Of a DNA stretch of 64,000 nt, positions 12,701 to 22,889 are shown piece after piece. Source of the DNA: Adiantum capillus-veneris (Eukaryota; Streptophyta; Polypodiopsida; Polypodiales; Pteridaceae); assembly GCA_014529385.2 (NCBI GenBank), contig CM043953.1, forward strand, positions 111,048,549 through 111,112,548, given 5' to 3'. Position 1 is the first letter of the stretch, and each line of letters opens with the position of its first letter. The notes under the pieces were generated by a model. It saw nothing but the letters and a program-made list of their open reading frames with translations. It searched no databases and was not told where the DNA came from. The position numbers and the translations under genes were made by a program.

Positions 12701-14301
12701 CACCCACATGTTAGTATTTCCTTCTTCACCTTCACAATAATCCCCTACTTTATTTACTGGTACTGGCTCATGTTTAGTTTGTTTTGAGGGTTGTTTCTTT
12801 AGTGTGTTTGGAGAATCCTCGGGTGAAGGAATTATCAGCCCCATTTTTTCCAGATTTTTTCCGACCTCATCCCAAAGATGTGGTCTGATATGCAGTAGCT
12901 TTGACAGAGTCAGTGTACAACGGATAGGGGATGACATCAGCTCGTGAAGAGCTTTAGTATCCATCATCTTAGGATTGAATTTCCATTGAGATGTTACTTT
13001 CCTTACCTCCAATCGAGTTCCACGGTTACCAATAATGAAGGTAAAGTCTTCAACGACTGCGGTTTATTGTCTTCCGATATAGTTGTACCTCCATCGCCAT
13101 ATAGTGATCTAATGTCGTTTTGGATAGAGCTCATGTTCCAGGTGGATACCTGGGATGGGAGATGCTACAAGTGTGGCACTTCCATATTTTCTATTCCTGA
13201 TCTATTCCCATAGCTCTTGAGGCCATTGTTCTTCTACCTCCGGAATTGGCAGTGGTACTTGAGAATACCCCATCTGTTATATTGGCTACCACCCTCGTAT
13301 CCAATGGTGTTTCGTCTACAGGATCTGGTAGGTTATTCTTTTCAATTCCCCACCCCTCTAACTCTTGAATCTTTTCTTGGATTAGTACTTGAGTTTTTGG
13401 AGCCATAGGAACTGATGGTTCCATAAGCACTTGAGCGGCTTGGATGAGCTCCTTGCACATCTTTAGCCTCTCTTTCTCATAGCCTGGATGGGGGTATGTT
13501 AACCACCTATCCTCTTGAGTTTTTTTAGGATTTAGCCTTGCCTTGTAAGCTTTTAGAATTGTGTCTAAAGGTTCAAACACCTTGTCTAGCAAGACCGACC
13601 CTCCTGATGGTTTTTTTATCGCGTTGTTTCCCTTAAGGTCTCTTTCCCTTTGAAGTTTCTCCTCTGTTTTCAGTAATTTGGTTTTCAATGTTGTTTTTTC
13701 TTTTTCTCTTTTGGCTTTCATCTTGTCTCATTTTGCCTTCCAAGATTTCGTAGAGGTTCGGACAGACAAGTTTTGTATCTCTGTTTGGCTGGCTGGGACG
13801 TTCCTTGCTACCTCATGTGCTTGAACTCTAGTGATCGCGTTTATCGGAATGTTCAGTTTTGTTTCTGATCCATTTGACCTTGTCACAATCCCCGTTTTGT
13901 TCATGGTTGCTTTTCCTTTGTTTTTAGGGTTTTTTTGGATAGTGTGGAATGAGATGGTCAGTCGTGCGTCCGTCTCACAGAATCCAAAATGTTTCACCCG
14001 CTTTCCTTTGTTTGGACAAACTCTCATCCAATGATCACTGCGACATTCATAGCATGGTCCTACACGTGGTGGAGAAGCTTGTGGAGTCCCCCATCGGTTG
14101 TCCTGTTCTAGGAGGGTAGCCCCTAGGTTTGTAGCCCTCATTTGCCATGAACATGAGCATATTCTCATCGACCAAGTAATGGTTTTTAGGTTGTTGTGCT
14201 ATGTATGAGGGTTTGGACATCTCTTCAGGAATTATCCATGGATTATGTCCCTCTGGAGAATATACATTCCCATCAAATCCCCTCTCATAAGTATTGTCTG
14301 A

Positions 14302-14418
14302 ATCTTCCCGATATGAGAGTACTTGGACCATACTCTGATCAGAAGGGGAGATACTTGGACCATACTCTCATATCTTCCCGATATGAGAGTACTTGGACCA
14401 TACTCTGATCAGAAGGGG
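14302..14418. repeat. Tandem duplication, 70-bp period, in element A gag
   Basis: The segment beginning ATCTTCCCGATATGAGAGTA at 14302 recurs at 14372. Within it TACTTGGACCATACTCT occurs three times. Confidence 0.9.
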
Positions 14419-14464
14419 GTTCTATTGGTTGAGGAATCCTTACCATAGCCCTATTTTCCTGGGG

Positions 14465-14520
14465 TAAGGGAGGTTGATGTCCCAACACAAGTTAAGGGAG
14501 GTTGATGTCCCAACACAAGT
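14465..14520. repeat. 28-bp perfect tandem duplication in element A gag
   Basis: TAAGGGAGGTTGATGTCC... occurs twice head to tail with no differences (14465-14492 and 14493-14520), so it is a recent slippage or repair event. Confidence 0.95.
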
Positions 14521-16023
14521 TGAACTTTTTCTTGCCCCAAGATTGCGTTATTTGGCCCTACTCGGTACCTTGGAGGGGACGGAAGTTGTTGTCCTCCATG
14601 TGGTCCGTATTGTCTCTCTCTAACATAGTTTCGATTATAGAAACATTCGTGAGTTTCATGGTTTGTCCATTTTTGTTCGGTAGCACACCACTTCAGTATT
14701 CACTGTGCATTTACTCTTGGCCTTTGTTGAAGGTTTCACCACTAGGTTGGATGATCTCCTCTACAAGTATCGCATTTTCAGGTGGGCGGTTGTCGTGTGT
14801 TTGGATTCGTCATGTTTCCTTGGTTTATCCTCCTGATCACTTCCTCGATCATTTGATCAACGTCCAACACAGTTGGGTTTTTCCCTCCCAATTTTGTTGT
14901 GGACTCACTAGTGGTTGGAGAGGTGCTACGCATCCCCTGATATGTGTCTTCAGCCACCTCCCCATATGCCTTGCAGTTATCTACAAGATACAACACCTCT
15001 TTTGTGACTTGTTCAAAAGTTACACATGCCTTCAAGTGAAAGTCCTTTTTGAGCGTGTCATTTTGCAATCCTTCTATGAAAAGGACTGATAAGTCTTTCA
15101 TCCTGAGGTAATTCTTGAGTAGGGCATCTTTCTATCTAATGCTTGAAACAAAGTGATGCTTCCTTCACTTTCTCTTTTTCCTTTTTCCTAAATGCATAGA
15201 TCTGGGAGACAGTGTTATGCTTGATCCCCCTTTTTGAGAATTCCTCAGCGAATTCTCGGAAAATTTTCTCAATACTTGGGAATTCCAAGTTGTTTAATGG
15301 TTGGAACCAAGTCAAGGCAGTACCTTCTAATGTCAACCCAGAACCTTCATATTGAGTGTGGAAATCAGTTACCTATTCTGCTCGCAACACTTGTTTGAAG
15401 ATTGACACATGGGCATACGGATCTCCATATCCATTATACTTTTTGGGTACGCATTTTGCCACTTGATATGGTTGCAAATGTTTAGCCTTTGCAACCATTC
15501 TAACAACTCTTGGTCCACCTGGTGTGACTTCTCTAGGTTGATAATCTCCTCTTGGTACTAACAGTGGTATCCTATCCGCTATACGTTCATCAAGTCGATC
15601 TCGTGTAATAGTCGGAGGGATTCTAGTGGTGTAAGTGATGTTAGGAACAGTACTACCTCTATGTGTGTTCATGGAAGCCCTAGACGTCGTCAATCCTAAA
15701 GGTTCTGTTTTTGGGACTCATTCATGTCCATAAGAATCCTCCACCCTGGTTCTCAAGGGGCTCACAGGTACATTCTCAGGTCTAGTGTGAGTAGTCATGG
15801 TTTTTACCTTAACCCTTTGCGACCCATATTGGAGCCATTTTGGTGAAAAAACACCTATTTTGGGCCTTTTTTCCTATCACCTAGTCTTCACTTATCTTGC
15901 CCTATTCATGTTCTTGCTCACACACACTTAGTTTTGCACAAAACTGCCTTCACTCTTCATTTCTAATCAGCCCTCCCAAGCTTCCATCTTCACTTCATCA
16001 CCTTCCCCTTTCTTGTAAGGATG

Positions 16024-16065
16024 TGCACTAGTTAACTACACACATGCACTAGTTAACTACACACA
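16024..16065. repeat. 21-bp perfect tandem duplication with TAGTTAACTA palindrome
   Basis: TGCACTAGTTAACTACACAC plus A is repeated twice head to tail. Each copy contains the 10-bp palindrome TAGTTAACTA. Confidence 0.9.
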
Positions 16066-16389
16066 CAACCATACAAGTATGGATTCAATACGAATTCCTA
16101 TCTTTCACCACAAATCCTACTTCATCCCACTCAAATCAACCATAAAACTCAGAAAATCCATCTCTTCACCTCCCACTCTCACTCATTCTCATATATATAC
16201 ATCTACCTCTTTACTATGCCTCATTAATCACTTCCCTCTACCAACAATGGTGAGATGATAACTCAATATATTCAAAGGCTCAAGGGTAAATAAAATAACC
16301 GCAAGTGGGTGATGAAGAAGCACCATTACAAGTCGCAAGGAGAAGAATCTACAAGGACAAGGTGGTGGCTCCCAAGGCATCTCAGTTTG

Positions 16390-16408
16390 CCCCCCCCCCC
16401 CCCCCCCC
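16390..16408. repeat. Poly-C tract (19 C)
   Basis: A run of 19 C. Such runs are prone to length error in sequencing, so the length may not be exact. Confidence 0.9.
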
Positions 16409-16857
16409 GGTTTAGCCTTGTAAATTTTAATTATCCCTAAATATAATCATGCAAGAAAATATATATAAATAACCCCAATCTCAGCCAAAGGGGGCTCTCC
16501 AAATTTTATATTTCCTTCACTAAGTACTTGAGTGAAACACTAGGACACCACTAGTGTATTGGGAGGCGAGGTTTTATGTATATCTTGTCATTAGCAGGTT
16601 ATATTTTTTTGTGAGCTTTGCTACTCGCAACCTTCCCTTTGATGGATTTCTGATGCTTACCCTTATTCCAGTCCACATTGAAGTTTTCATAATGTTTAGT
16701 CTCTTTGCTTGTGAGTATGTGTGTAGACTATGAGTGAGTATGTCGCAAATTGTGGAGGCTTGAGACTATAGTGAAGCATTGCATTGTATTTTCATTGATC
16801 CTTCTTCCCTTCATTCTCTCCACTCTCCAACACATTTTGATTACCTTATCTTCTTAT

Positions 16858-16861
<4 letters not shown>

Positions 16862-16904
<43 letters not shown>
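16862..16904. repeat. (CT)n microsatellite
   Basis: A pure CT run of about 43 bp followed by CT-rich sequence. It produces spurious Ser/Leu-rich ORFs on the plus strand and Arg/Glu-rich ones on the minus strand. Confidence 0.95.
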
Positions 16905-16909
<5 letters not shown>

Positions 16910-17446
16910 CCTCAATCACATACGCACACAATTGCACTTGCCATTGCAACCATTTGACAGATTTGGTCAAGAGAGGTCTTGAATAGGTGCGCACCCCTTC
17001 AAGCCTCCCACAACACAAGAGTGGTTTCCTCATACCATCATCCTTCCATTTGGATTTCTTTCGCGTGCGCATTCTCACTTGGGTGTTAGAAGCTAACTTG
17101 ATGAGGCTGCAACATGAGTGCGTATCCCAATGCCTTTGTGCATGTGTACTATGTGCTGATTCTCACTTTGCATCCTAGCCGCACTTTTAGCTAGGTGGTG
17201 CCCCAAAGTTTTTTTTGCCCTCCCTTGATGAGGTCCGTGTGCATCGTCTTGGTGTAGAGGCCACCAAGTTTTTTTGCAGGCCTCATTAAATGGTGCCCCC
17301 ACTGAGGAGGGTTTTCTAAGCCTTTAGTTTCCTTGCCAATGAGTGAAGAATCCTCAAAGAAGAAGAGATCCATAACCACTCCTAAGTGGCCCAAGGTTGT
17401 TGCACGAGTGAAAGGAAGGGAAGGGTCTAGACAAGATTGAAAGTAC

Positions 17447-18010
17447 ATGGTATGCAGAGGAAAGGAGGCACTTGGCAATGCTAGTGCTTCAAGTTCAAAG
17501 CCCGTTTCAAACACAGTAGTGAAGATTCCACCCAGGCTACCATGGAGGCCGTCCTCTGAGGCAAAGCAACATAAGGTCGCATACCGTTTTGCGGCCTGTA
17601 TGCGAGTGCAACTAGTACACTTTGTCAACCCCGAAGAAAGGACATCAAGGGCACTTCCATGTCCAAAGGAAGAGTGGTTTGGCTACTGTCATCATCGGTG
17701 TTTTGGAGAGTGGGTTGAGAGCCTCCCTACTCTTCCCTTGCAACGCATCTTAAAGAAGCTATCTGCCACATATGCAATAGAGTGGATTGGGGGAGATTTA
17801 CACCTAAATGGAGTGCTCTTCATGCAACGGTTTGATTATGGAATCTACCTGCAATTGTTATTAGCAAAAAACCGCGGATTTGTCAAGCACGTCGTCATCA
17901 CTCCCTATGTGATGGTAGCTGAGGAGTTTGGTAAGGTGGAAGTCATGAAGGGTTGTGATCTATTGTGGATATACAACCTTATCAAGGCCAAGAAGGTGCA
18001 ACTACAGTAA
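17447..18010 (+). CDS. Hypothetical protein, 187 codons, unidentified
   Basis: This is an open frame of 187 codons from MVCRGKEALGNAS to IKAKKVQLQ. It is longer than chance frames nearby and has balanced composition, with several aromatic-rich segments (KEEWFGYCHHRCFGEWVESL, IEWIGGDLHLNGVLFMQRF, HVVITPYVMVAEEFGKVEV). No signal peptide, membrane segment or known motif is recognisable. It sits about 370 bp upstream of a Ty3-type gag fragment on the same strand, so it may be a leader or extra ORF of that lost element rather than a host gene. It could also be an exon remnant. The start is simply the first ATG of the frame. Confidence 0.35.
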   Translation: MVCRGKEALGNASASSSKPVSNTVVKIPPRLPWRPSSEAKQHKVAYRFAACMRVQLVHFVNPEERTSRALPCPKEEWFGYCHHRCFGEWVESLPTLPLQRILKKLSATYAIEWIGGDLHLNGVLFMQRFDYGIYLQLLLAKNRGFVKHVVITPYVMVAEEFGKVEVMKGCDLLWIYNLIKAKKVQLQ

Positions 18011-18305
18011 GTAAGTTTTTACCCTGTGATCATGGATAATGGGCCACAATTTTTTCCTTTTAGCTTCCTACGTCATATGCATGTGAACCTATATGTCGAT
18101 AGGAAAATTTTCTACCAGCAAAAAAATAGTCTTCTTGTTTGGACCCCAAGTATTAGATGAAATCCTTAGATCCCCACATCTTATCATCCTTCCTCTATTG
18201 GATTATTATCACTCATTTGATGTATCTATTTTCATTTTGTTCTAGCTCCTTGATCATTAAACTCAGTTATAGCCCGTTGTACAAACCATTGTGATTTTTA
18301 AATCA

Positions 18306-18329
18306 ATATATATATATATATATATATAA
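18306..18329. repeat. (AT)n microsatellite
   Basis: About 12 AT units, followed by an A-rich stretch. Confidence 0.9.
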
Positions 18330-18379
18330 AGATTTCAAAAAAAAGGTGTTGCAATTTTGAGATCTTAAGCAGATGGCTT

Positions 18380-18865
18380 TCCCAAAATTCTATGGAAAGT
18401 TGGGTGAAGTCTCCTCTGATTTTCTAGACAATCTAGAAATGGCCTTCTTGGTATCCATGTGAGATGAGGAAGCTACTAAGGTTAGGGCCTTCCCACTGGT
18501 TTTGCGGTAGGGGGCCAAGGATTGGTACCAGACGCTCCCTCCAGACGTGAGAGAGGATTGGGAGAGATTAAAAATGACTTTTCTCAGCAACTATCAACAT
18601 CAAGAGTCCCCACATGAAATTTGGAGACAACTTCAAGAGCTCCGTCAGTCTTTGCCAAATAGCTATAAGGCATACAAAGATCAATTTCTCAAGCTTTGGG
18701 AGAAGTGATCATCCTCCTTAGGCGAGGTAGAAAGGGCACCTGATTGTCTTAAGAAGGACTGCTTTTTAGTAGGACTTTATCTGATTCTGCAAGAAAAAGT
18801 AAAAGGGAAGATCCCAACTTCCTATGATCAAGCCATTATTCATGCAAGAGAGAAACTTTGCTTAA
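18380..18865 (+). pseudogene. Ty3-type gag fragment upstream of element C
   Basis: Plus-strand frames read MAFPKFYGKLGEVSSDFLDN, GAKDWYQTLPPDVREDWERL, FLSNYQHQESPHEIW and LQELRQSLPNSYKAYKDQF. The A..WY..LP....W..L...F...Y pattern is the retrotransposon gag family seen in Ty3/gypsy. About 18866 onward switches to a Ty1/copia-type Gag C-terminus (LPYSFQSFATTL-like, then GNPKMYTFDEVV). This suggests a junction between two elements, although a copia lineage with an unusual gag cannot be excluded. Broken; fossil. Confidence 0.6.
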
Positions 18866-19640
18866 AGGGTTGCCATATTCTTTTCAAAGCTTTGCTACTA
18901 CTCTTCATTTGGTTGCAAAAGGAAATCCCAAAATGTATACTTTTGATGAGGTTGTGTTCTCTTACAAGAAGAGCAACCTAGAATTAATAGAAGTGGTTTG
19001 ATTGAGGAAACTCAAGCACTTGATATCTCTCAAAGAGGTAAAAGCAAGTCCAGACCAGCTTTGGGCACATCAAAACCAAAGTCCCAAACTCCCTCTTCCA
19101 CTAATTCTTCTAGTGATTGTGCTTCACAAAAAAAGAAGAGATGCAAGTATTGTCGGAAGTCGGGACATACCATTGAGGAATGTAGAAAGCTTGCAAAGCG
19201 TAATGATAAGAAGAAGCAATCGGGCATGTCTATCATTGAGAGCACGAGTAATGCAAAGGATGATGAAGCTAATCTTGCTCAAGATGTTTGGGATTGTGTT
19301 GTTACATGCACATATGATTCTTCTTTACATTCTACATGTATGATAGTGCGTGAGGCTGATCTTGATTGGTACTTTGATAGTGGTGCTTCCAAGCACATAA
19401 CATCATGTAAGAAGTTTTTTGTGTCCTTGCAAGATGCACCAAAGGGGGGGCATGTTGTTTGTGCAAATAATGCCTCTTACCCTATCATTGGAGTTGGAAA
19501 CATAAAGCTTACGGCTACAAATGGGGGTGTTGTGACTCTCAAGAATGCCTTATATGTGCCAACCATAAAGAAGAACTTGCTTTTGGTTCCTACCATTGCC
19601 TCTTCGGGTCTTCATGTACATTTTTTGGATGCCAAATGTA
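18866..19640 (+). pseudogene. Element C gag C-terminus and protease
   Basis: Gag ends with a zinc knuckle CKYCRKSGHTIEEC (CX2CX4HX4C, about 19140-19185) after an S/K/P-rich linker. Protease shows DWYFDSGASKHITSCKKFF (about 19363-19420), the copia-type active site W-Y-x-D-S-G-A-S-x-H. It is continuous in frame with GAG-pre-integrase downstream. Fossil. Confidence 0.88.
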
Positions 19641-20990
19641 TGGTTCATGACTTCAGAAATGGTGATGTTATTGTTATGTCTGGGATGTTATGCAATGTCT
19701 TGTATCGCATAGATAGTTATGAGAGACGTGCATCAAATGCCTTGCTTGTTCGTACTCCTTTTATGGCTAAAACGGAGTTATGGCATGCACGTTTTGGTCA
19801 TTTAAACTTCAATAGCTTGCTCTATTTACAAAAGCATGATATGGTTGTTGGTTTTCCCACACTTGGCTCCATTAAGAAGCATACTTGTGAAGGTTGTATA
19901 CTGGCAAAATGCATCATGCCTCTTTTCCAAAGGATGGTTCTGTTCATGCTACAAAAAATTTACAGCTTGTACACAGTGATGTATGTGGTCCTGTGAAGAC
20001 TCCATCTTTTGGAAAGTATGTATATTTTGTTACCTTCATAGTAGATGATTCTACTCACCATACTTGGGTGTATCCATTGAAAGTAAAGAATGAAGTTTTT
20101 GCATGCTTTAAAAGCTTTGTGATTATGGCTGAAAATTTCAGTGGCAACACACTTATTACTCTTCGCACAGATTGTGGTGGGGAATATATGTCGCATGAGT
20201 TTAATGTTTTTCTTTGTGACAAAGGTATTATGCATCAATGTACTATGCCATATACACCTCAGCAAAATGGTGTTGCCGAGCGTAAGAATCGTACTCTCTT
20301 GGAAATGGCACGTTGTATGGTTAAAGGAAAGCATCTTCCTAATAAGTTTTGGATGGAAGCACTCATGTGTGCAAACTATGTTTTGAATATATATCCCACT
20401 AAAGCTTTGAGAGTTGTTACACCTTATGAGGCTTGGAATGGTTGAAAGCCAATGGTGAGCCATATGCGTGTGTTTGGTTGTTTGGCATATGCTCTTGTGC
20501 CTTCACAACAACGTCACAAACTACAAGACAATGCTATAAAATGTATCTTTGTGGGCTATAGTGATGAAAGTAAAGGTTATCGTTTGTATCATCCATTAGC
20601 GGACAAGATTGTTGTAAGTCGTGATGTGGTATTTGCTGAAAATTCAGTCCATCCCTTGCTTGAATTTAAAACGCAGCCAACTATTGGGTCACAAGATATG
20701 TTTGATACACTTATGCCTTTGTTTCAAAGTGGTACATTGGATAATGACCATGTAGAGCATCCAATGGAGGTTCAAAGAGCTGAAATTTTGCATCCAAACA
20801 TGGCTGAAAATCAACATGAAGTTCAGCCCATTGATGATGTACAAGTTGATCATGATGCACAAGCAATGCCAAGATTGTTGAAGCAAACTTTACAAGATAG
20901 TAAGTTGAGTGCTCCTTTGCGTGGTAGAACAAGATCATCTACTCGCCATGTATCAAGTGATTTTGTGGATGTAGCTCTCATTGCAACAAC
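19641..20990 (+). pseudogene. Element C GAG-pre-integrase and integrase
   Basis: GAG-pre-integrase segment ELWHARFGHLNFNSL with HTCEGCILAK (about 19770-19910) supplies the H and C zinc ligands. The catalytic core follows: LVHSDVCGPV, then TLRTDCGGEYMSHEF, then PYTPQQNGVAERKNRT, which gives the D, D and E positions. The end reads HMRVFGCLAYA, then an acidic linker. The role is cDNA insertion. Fossil. Confidence 0.9.
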
Positions 20991-22533
20991 ACGTAATGAA
21001 GAACCACTGTCTTTTGAAGATGCATCAGAAAATGAGAAGTGGACGGCTGCTATGCAATCCGAATTGGATTCGATTTCCAAGAATAGTACTTGGGAGTTAT
21101 GTGACTTACCTAAAGGTAAGCATGCAATGAGTACTAAGTGGGTTTACAAAGTTAAGCGAAAGTCTAATGGTAGTATTGAATGCTACAAAGCGAGACTTGT
21201 TGCGAAAGGTTATGAGCAACAATATGGTATTGACTATGAGGAGAATTTTGCACCTACTTCACGCATGACTACCATTCGTATTGTGGTTGAATTGGCTACT
21301 CAACGTGGTTGCAAAGTGCATCAATTGGATGTGATAACTGCATTTTTGAATGGTGACTTACATGAAGAGTTTTCTGTCAAACAACCTCCTGGTTTTGCCA
21401 TTAAAGGTCAGGAGCATAAAGTATGTCTCTTGTGAAAGGCTTTGTATGGACTTAAGCAAGCATCATGTGCATGGTATGAGAAGATGCATCGGCACTTGAT
21501 TGCTCTTGGTTTCCAATGTAGTCCAATTAAGAACACACTTTATGTACGCAAAGATGGCAATGACTTGATTGTGTTTGTTCTTTATGTTGATGATATTCTT
21601 TTGACTAGGTCATGTGAGTTGAAAATTGAGGAACTAAAGGCTAATTTGCAACAAGCTTTTGAGATCAAAAATCTTGGTCATTTGAGCTATTATATTGGTA
21701 TCCAGTTTGTTTCCGTTGAGGGGGGTATTATCATGCATCAAGAAAAATACATTGAGAAGCTGCTTCATCTTTTTGGTTTTGAGGATTGCAAGTCCATTTC
21801 AACTCCTGTTGAGACAGGATTCAGGTTCTCAATTGAGAAATGTGATGATGCATTTGACACTTCTCTCTACCAACAAGCTGTGGGATGCTTAATTTATGTA
21901 TGCAACACTCGGTCAGACATACAATATATTGTTTCCCAGTTGAGCAGGTTTATGCATAGCCCCGACACTAAGCATTGGCAAGTTGTGAAGCGTGTCTTTA
22001 GATACCTCAAAGGCACTATGAACTTTGGTCTCTTCTATGGTAGAGATAATCAGCCATGCTTGCATGAATTTATAGATAGTGATTGGGCTGGTAGTTATGA
22101 TACAGGAGCGTCCACTAGTGGCAATTACTTTCTTCTTGGAAAATCATGCATATCATGGTTGCGTAAGAAGCAGCCAAATGTGGCCACATCCAGTTGTGAG
22201 GCTGAGTACAGGGCAGCAATCACGGCTACGGTGGAGTGTATATGGCTCAAACGTCTCTTGATGGATCTATGCATGAAGCCACATGAGTCTACAACCATTT
22301 TCCCTGACAGTCAGAGTGCATTGGCAGTTACGAGGAATCCAGTGTTTCATGGTCGCACAAAACACATTGAGGTGCATTATCACAATGTCAGAGAGCGACT
22401 ACATGCAAGAGATATTGATTTGGCGTATGTACCTACACAAGACAATGTGGCAGACTTGTTTACCATAGCTCTTCCAAGGGAAAATTTTAAAGCTTTTCGC
22501 AAACCTTTAGGCTTGTTACCATGTGGGGGCTGA
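20991..22533 (+). pseudogene. Element C reverse transcriptase and RNase H
   Basis: RT opens with NSTWELCDLPKGKHAM, STKWVYKVKRKSNG and ARLVAKGYEQQYGIDYEENFAP, then MYGLKQASCAWYEKM and the catalytic YVDD (VLYVDDILL). RNase H shows DSDWAGSYDTGASTSG, TSSCEAEYRAAI and HIEVHYHNVRERL. These are standard copia motifs. The last 363 codons are open to the end next to the 3' LTR. Fossil. Confidence 0.92.
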
Positions 22534-22889
22534 TATGTCACCTCCCTGTACATGTTCACATCATTCACTCCAAGGGGGTTTGTTACACTCATGTGTCCCT
22601 TGGATAGTTTTGATGTGAACCGTTTCCCTATACACGAGCACTTTTTACTCTAGTGCTGGCTAGAGGTTTTTTCCCCGTGTAACCACATATACACACTATA
22701 CGCATGTGTGGTGGTACGTTGTACTTAGGGAGACTCGTATCTTTCTCTCATACTCACACTTGAACTCTTCATAAATAATTGAGGGAGCTTCAAGCTATCA
22801 AGCTTCTTGTTGTTTGTGTGTGTGTGCGCGCATCTACGGGTGCGTGTGTGCGCGTCTATAGCTTCCCTCACTCCCTTCTACACCCAACA
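22531..22889 (+). repeat. 3' LTR of element C
   Basis: It starts TGATATGTCACC directly after the G-rich tract at 22522-22530 and ends CACCCAACA. It contains a TATA-like TCATAAATAA (about 22769) and a GTGTGTGTGTGCGCGC stretch. There is no second copy to confirm the ends, so the right edge is inferred from the CA terminus. Confidence 0.6.

Larger units (their letters stand above)
83..15798 (-). mobile_element. Element A: giant Ty3/gypsy retrotransposon, Athila-like layout, 5' LTR not found
   Basis: On the minus strand the order is gag, protease, RT, RNase H, integrase, second protease-like domain, basic tail, palindrome array, ORF3, 3' LTR. Domain order PR-RT-RH-INT places it in Ty3/gypsy. An extra long ORF between pol and the 3' LTR is the Athila-type plan. 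The 3' LTR runs from 83 to 1142, but no matching 5' LTR or primer site is seen upstream of gag (15.8-17.4 kb), so the 5' end is probably lost. Coding parts are heavily broken, with probably well over ten disruptions, so this is an old fossil. It is the same lineage as element B at 26404-47806, judged by conserved protein segments in every domain, but it is clearly diverged from B in sequence. Confidence 0.85.
12701..15798 (-). pseudogene. Element A gag
   Basis: The probable start is near 15798 (MTTHTRPENV). The capsid-type segment includes VAKCVPKKYNGYGDPYAHV, GTALTWFQPL and EFAEEFSKRGIKHNTVSQI, typical of the retrotransposon gag family. Then comes a knuckle CYECRSDHWMRVC with CX2CX3HX4C spacing (about 14030-14070), and a basic coiled-coil-like segment (about 13191-13721, KAKREKEKTTLKTKLLK). 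The order and motifs match element B gag. Gag forms the particle that packages element RNA. The region contains two small tandem duplications and several breaks. Fossil. Confidence 0.85.
15799..17446. other. Non-coding stretch between element A gag and the next ORF
   Basis: No gene is supported. It may hold the remains of element A's leader. I looked on the minus strand for the LTR end (plus-strand TGTTAGCAGG) and for a tRNA-Asp or tRNA-Met primer site and saw neither. The stretch contains a 21-bp duplication, a poly-C run and a long CT microsatellite, listed separately. Confidence 0.6.
18866..22889 (+). mobile_element. Element C: Ty1/copia retrotransposon, 5'-truncated
   Basis: Domain order is gag end, protease, GAG-pre-integrase, integrase, RT, RNase H. 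Integrase before RT defines Ty1/copia. The 3' LTR (22531-22889) follows the G-rich tract TGTGGGGGC. No 5' LTR copy, primer site or gag N-terminus is found upstream, so the 5' end is missing. The coding region is only moderately decayed (about four or five breaks over 3.6 kb, with long open stretches of 332, 183, 327 and 363 codons), so it looks younger than elements A and D. Fossil. Confidence 0.9.

Noticed and set aside
16750-16986. Overlapping Ser/Leu-rich ORFs on plus and an Arg/Glu-rich ORF on minus
   Set aside because: They are produced by the CT microsatellite, which has no stops in any frame. No similarity outside the run.
17191-17628. 145-codon minus-strand ORF
   Set aside because: It overlaps the plus-strand 187-codon ORF in antisense and has no recognisable motif. 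The plus-strand frame is the longer, more protein-like one.
19960-20463. 167-codon minus-strand ORF
   Set aside because: It is the antisense shadow of the element C integrase.
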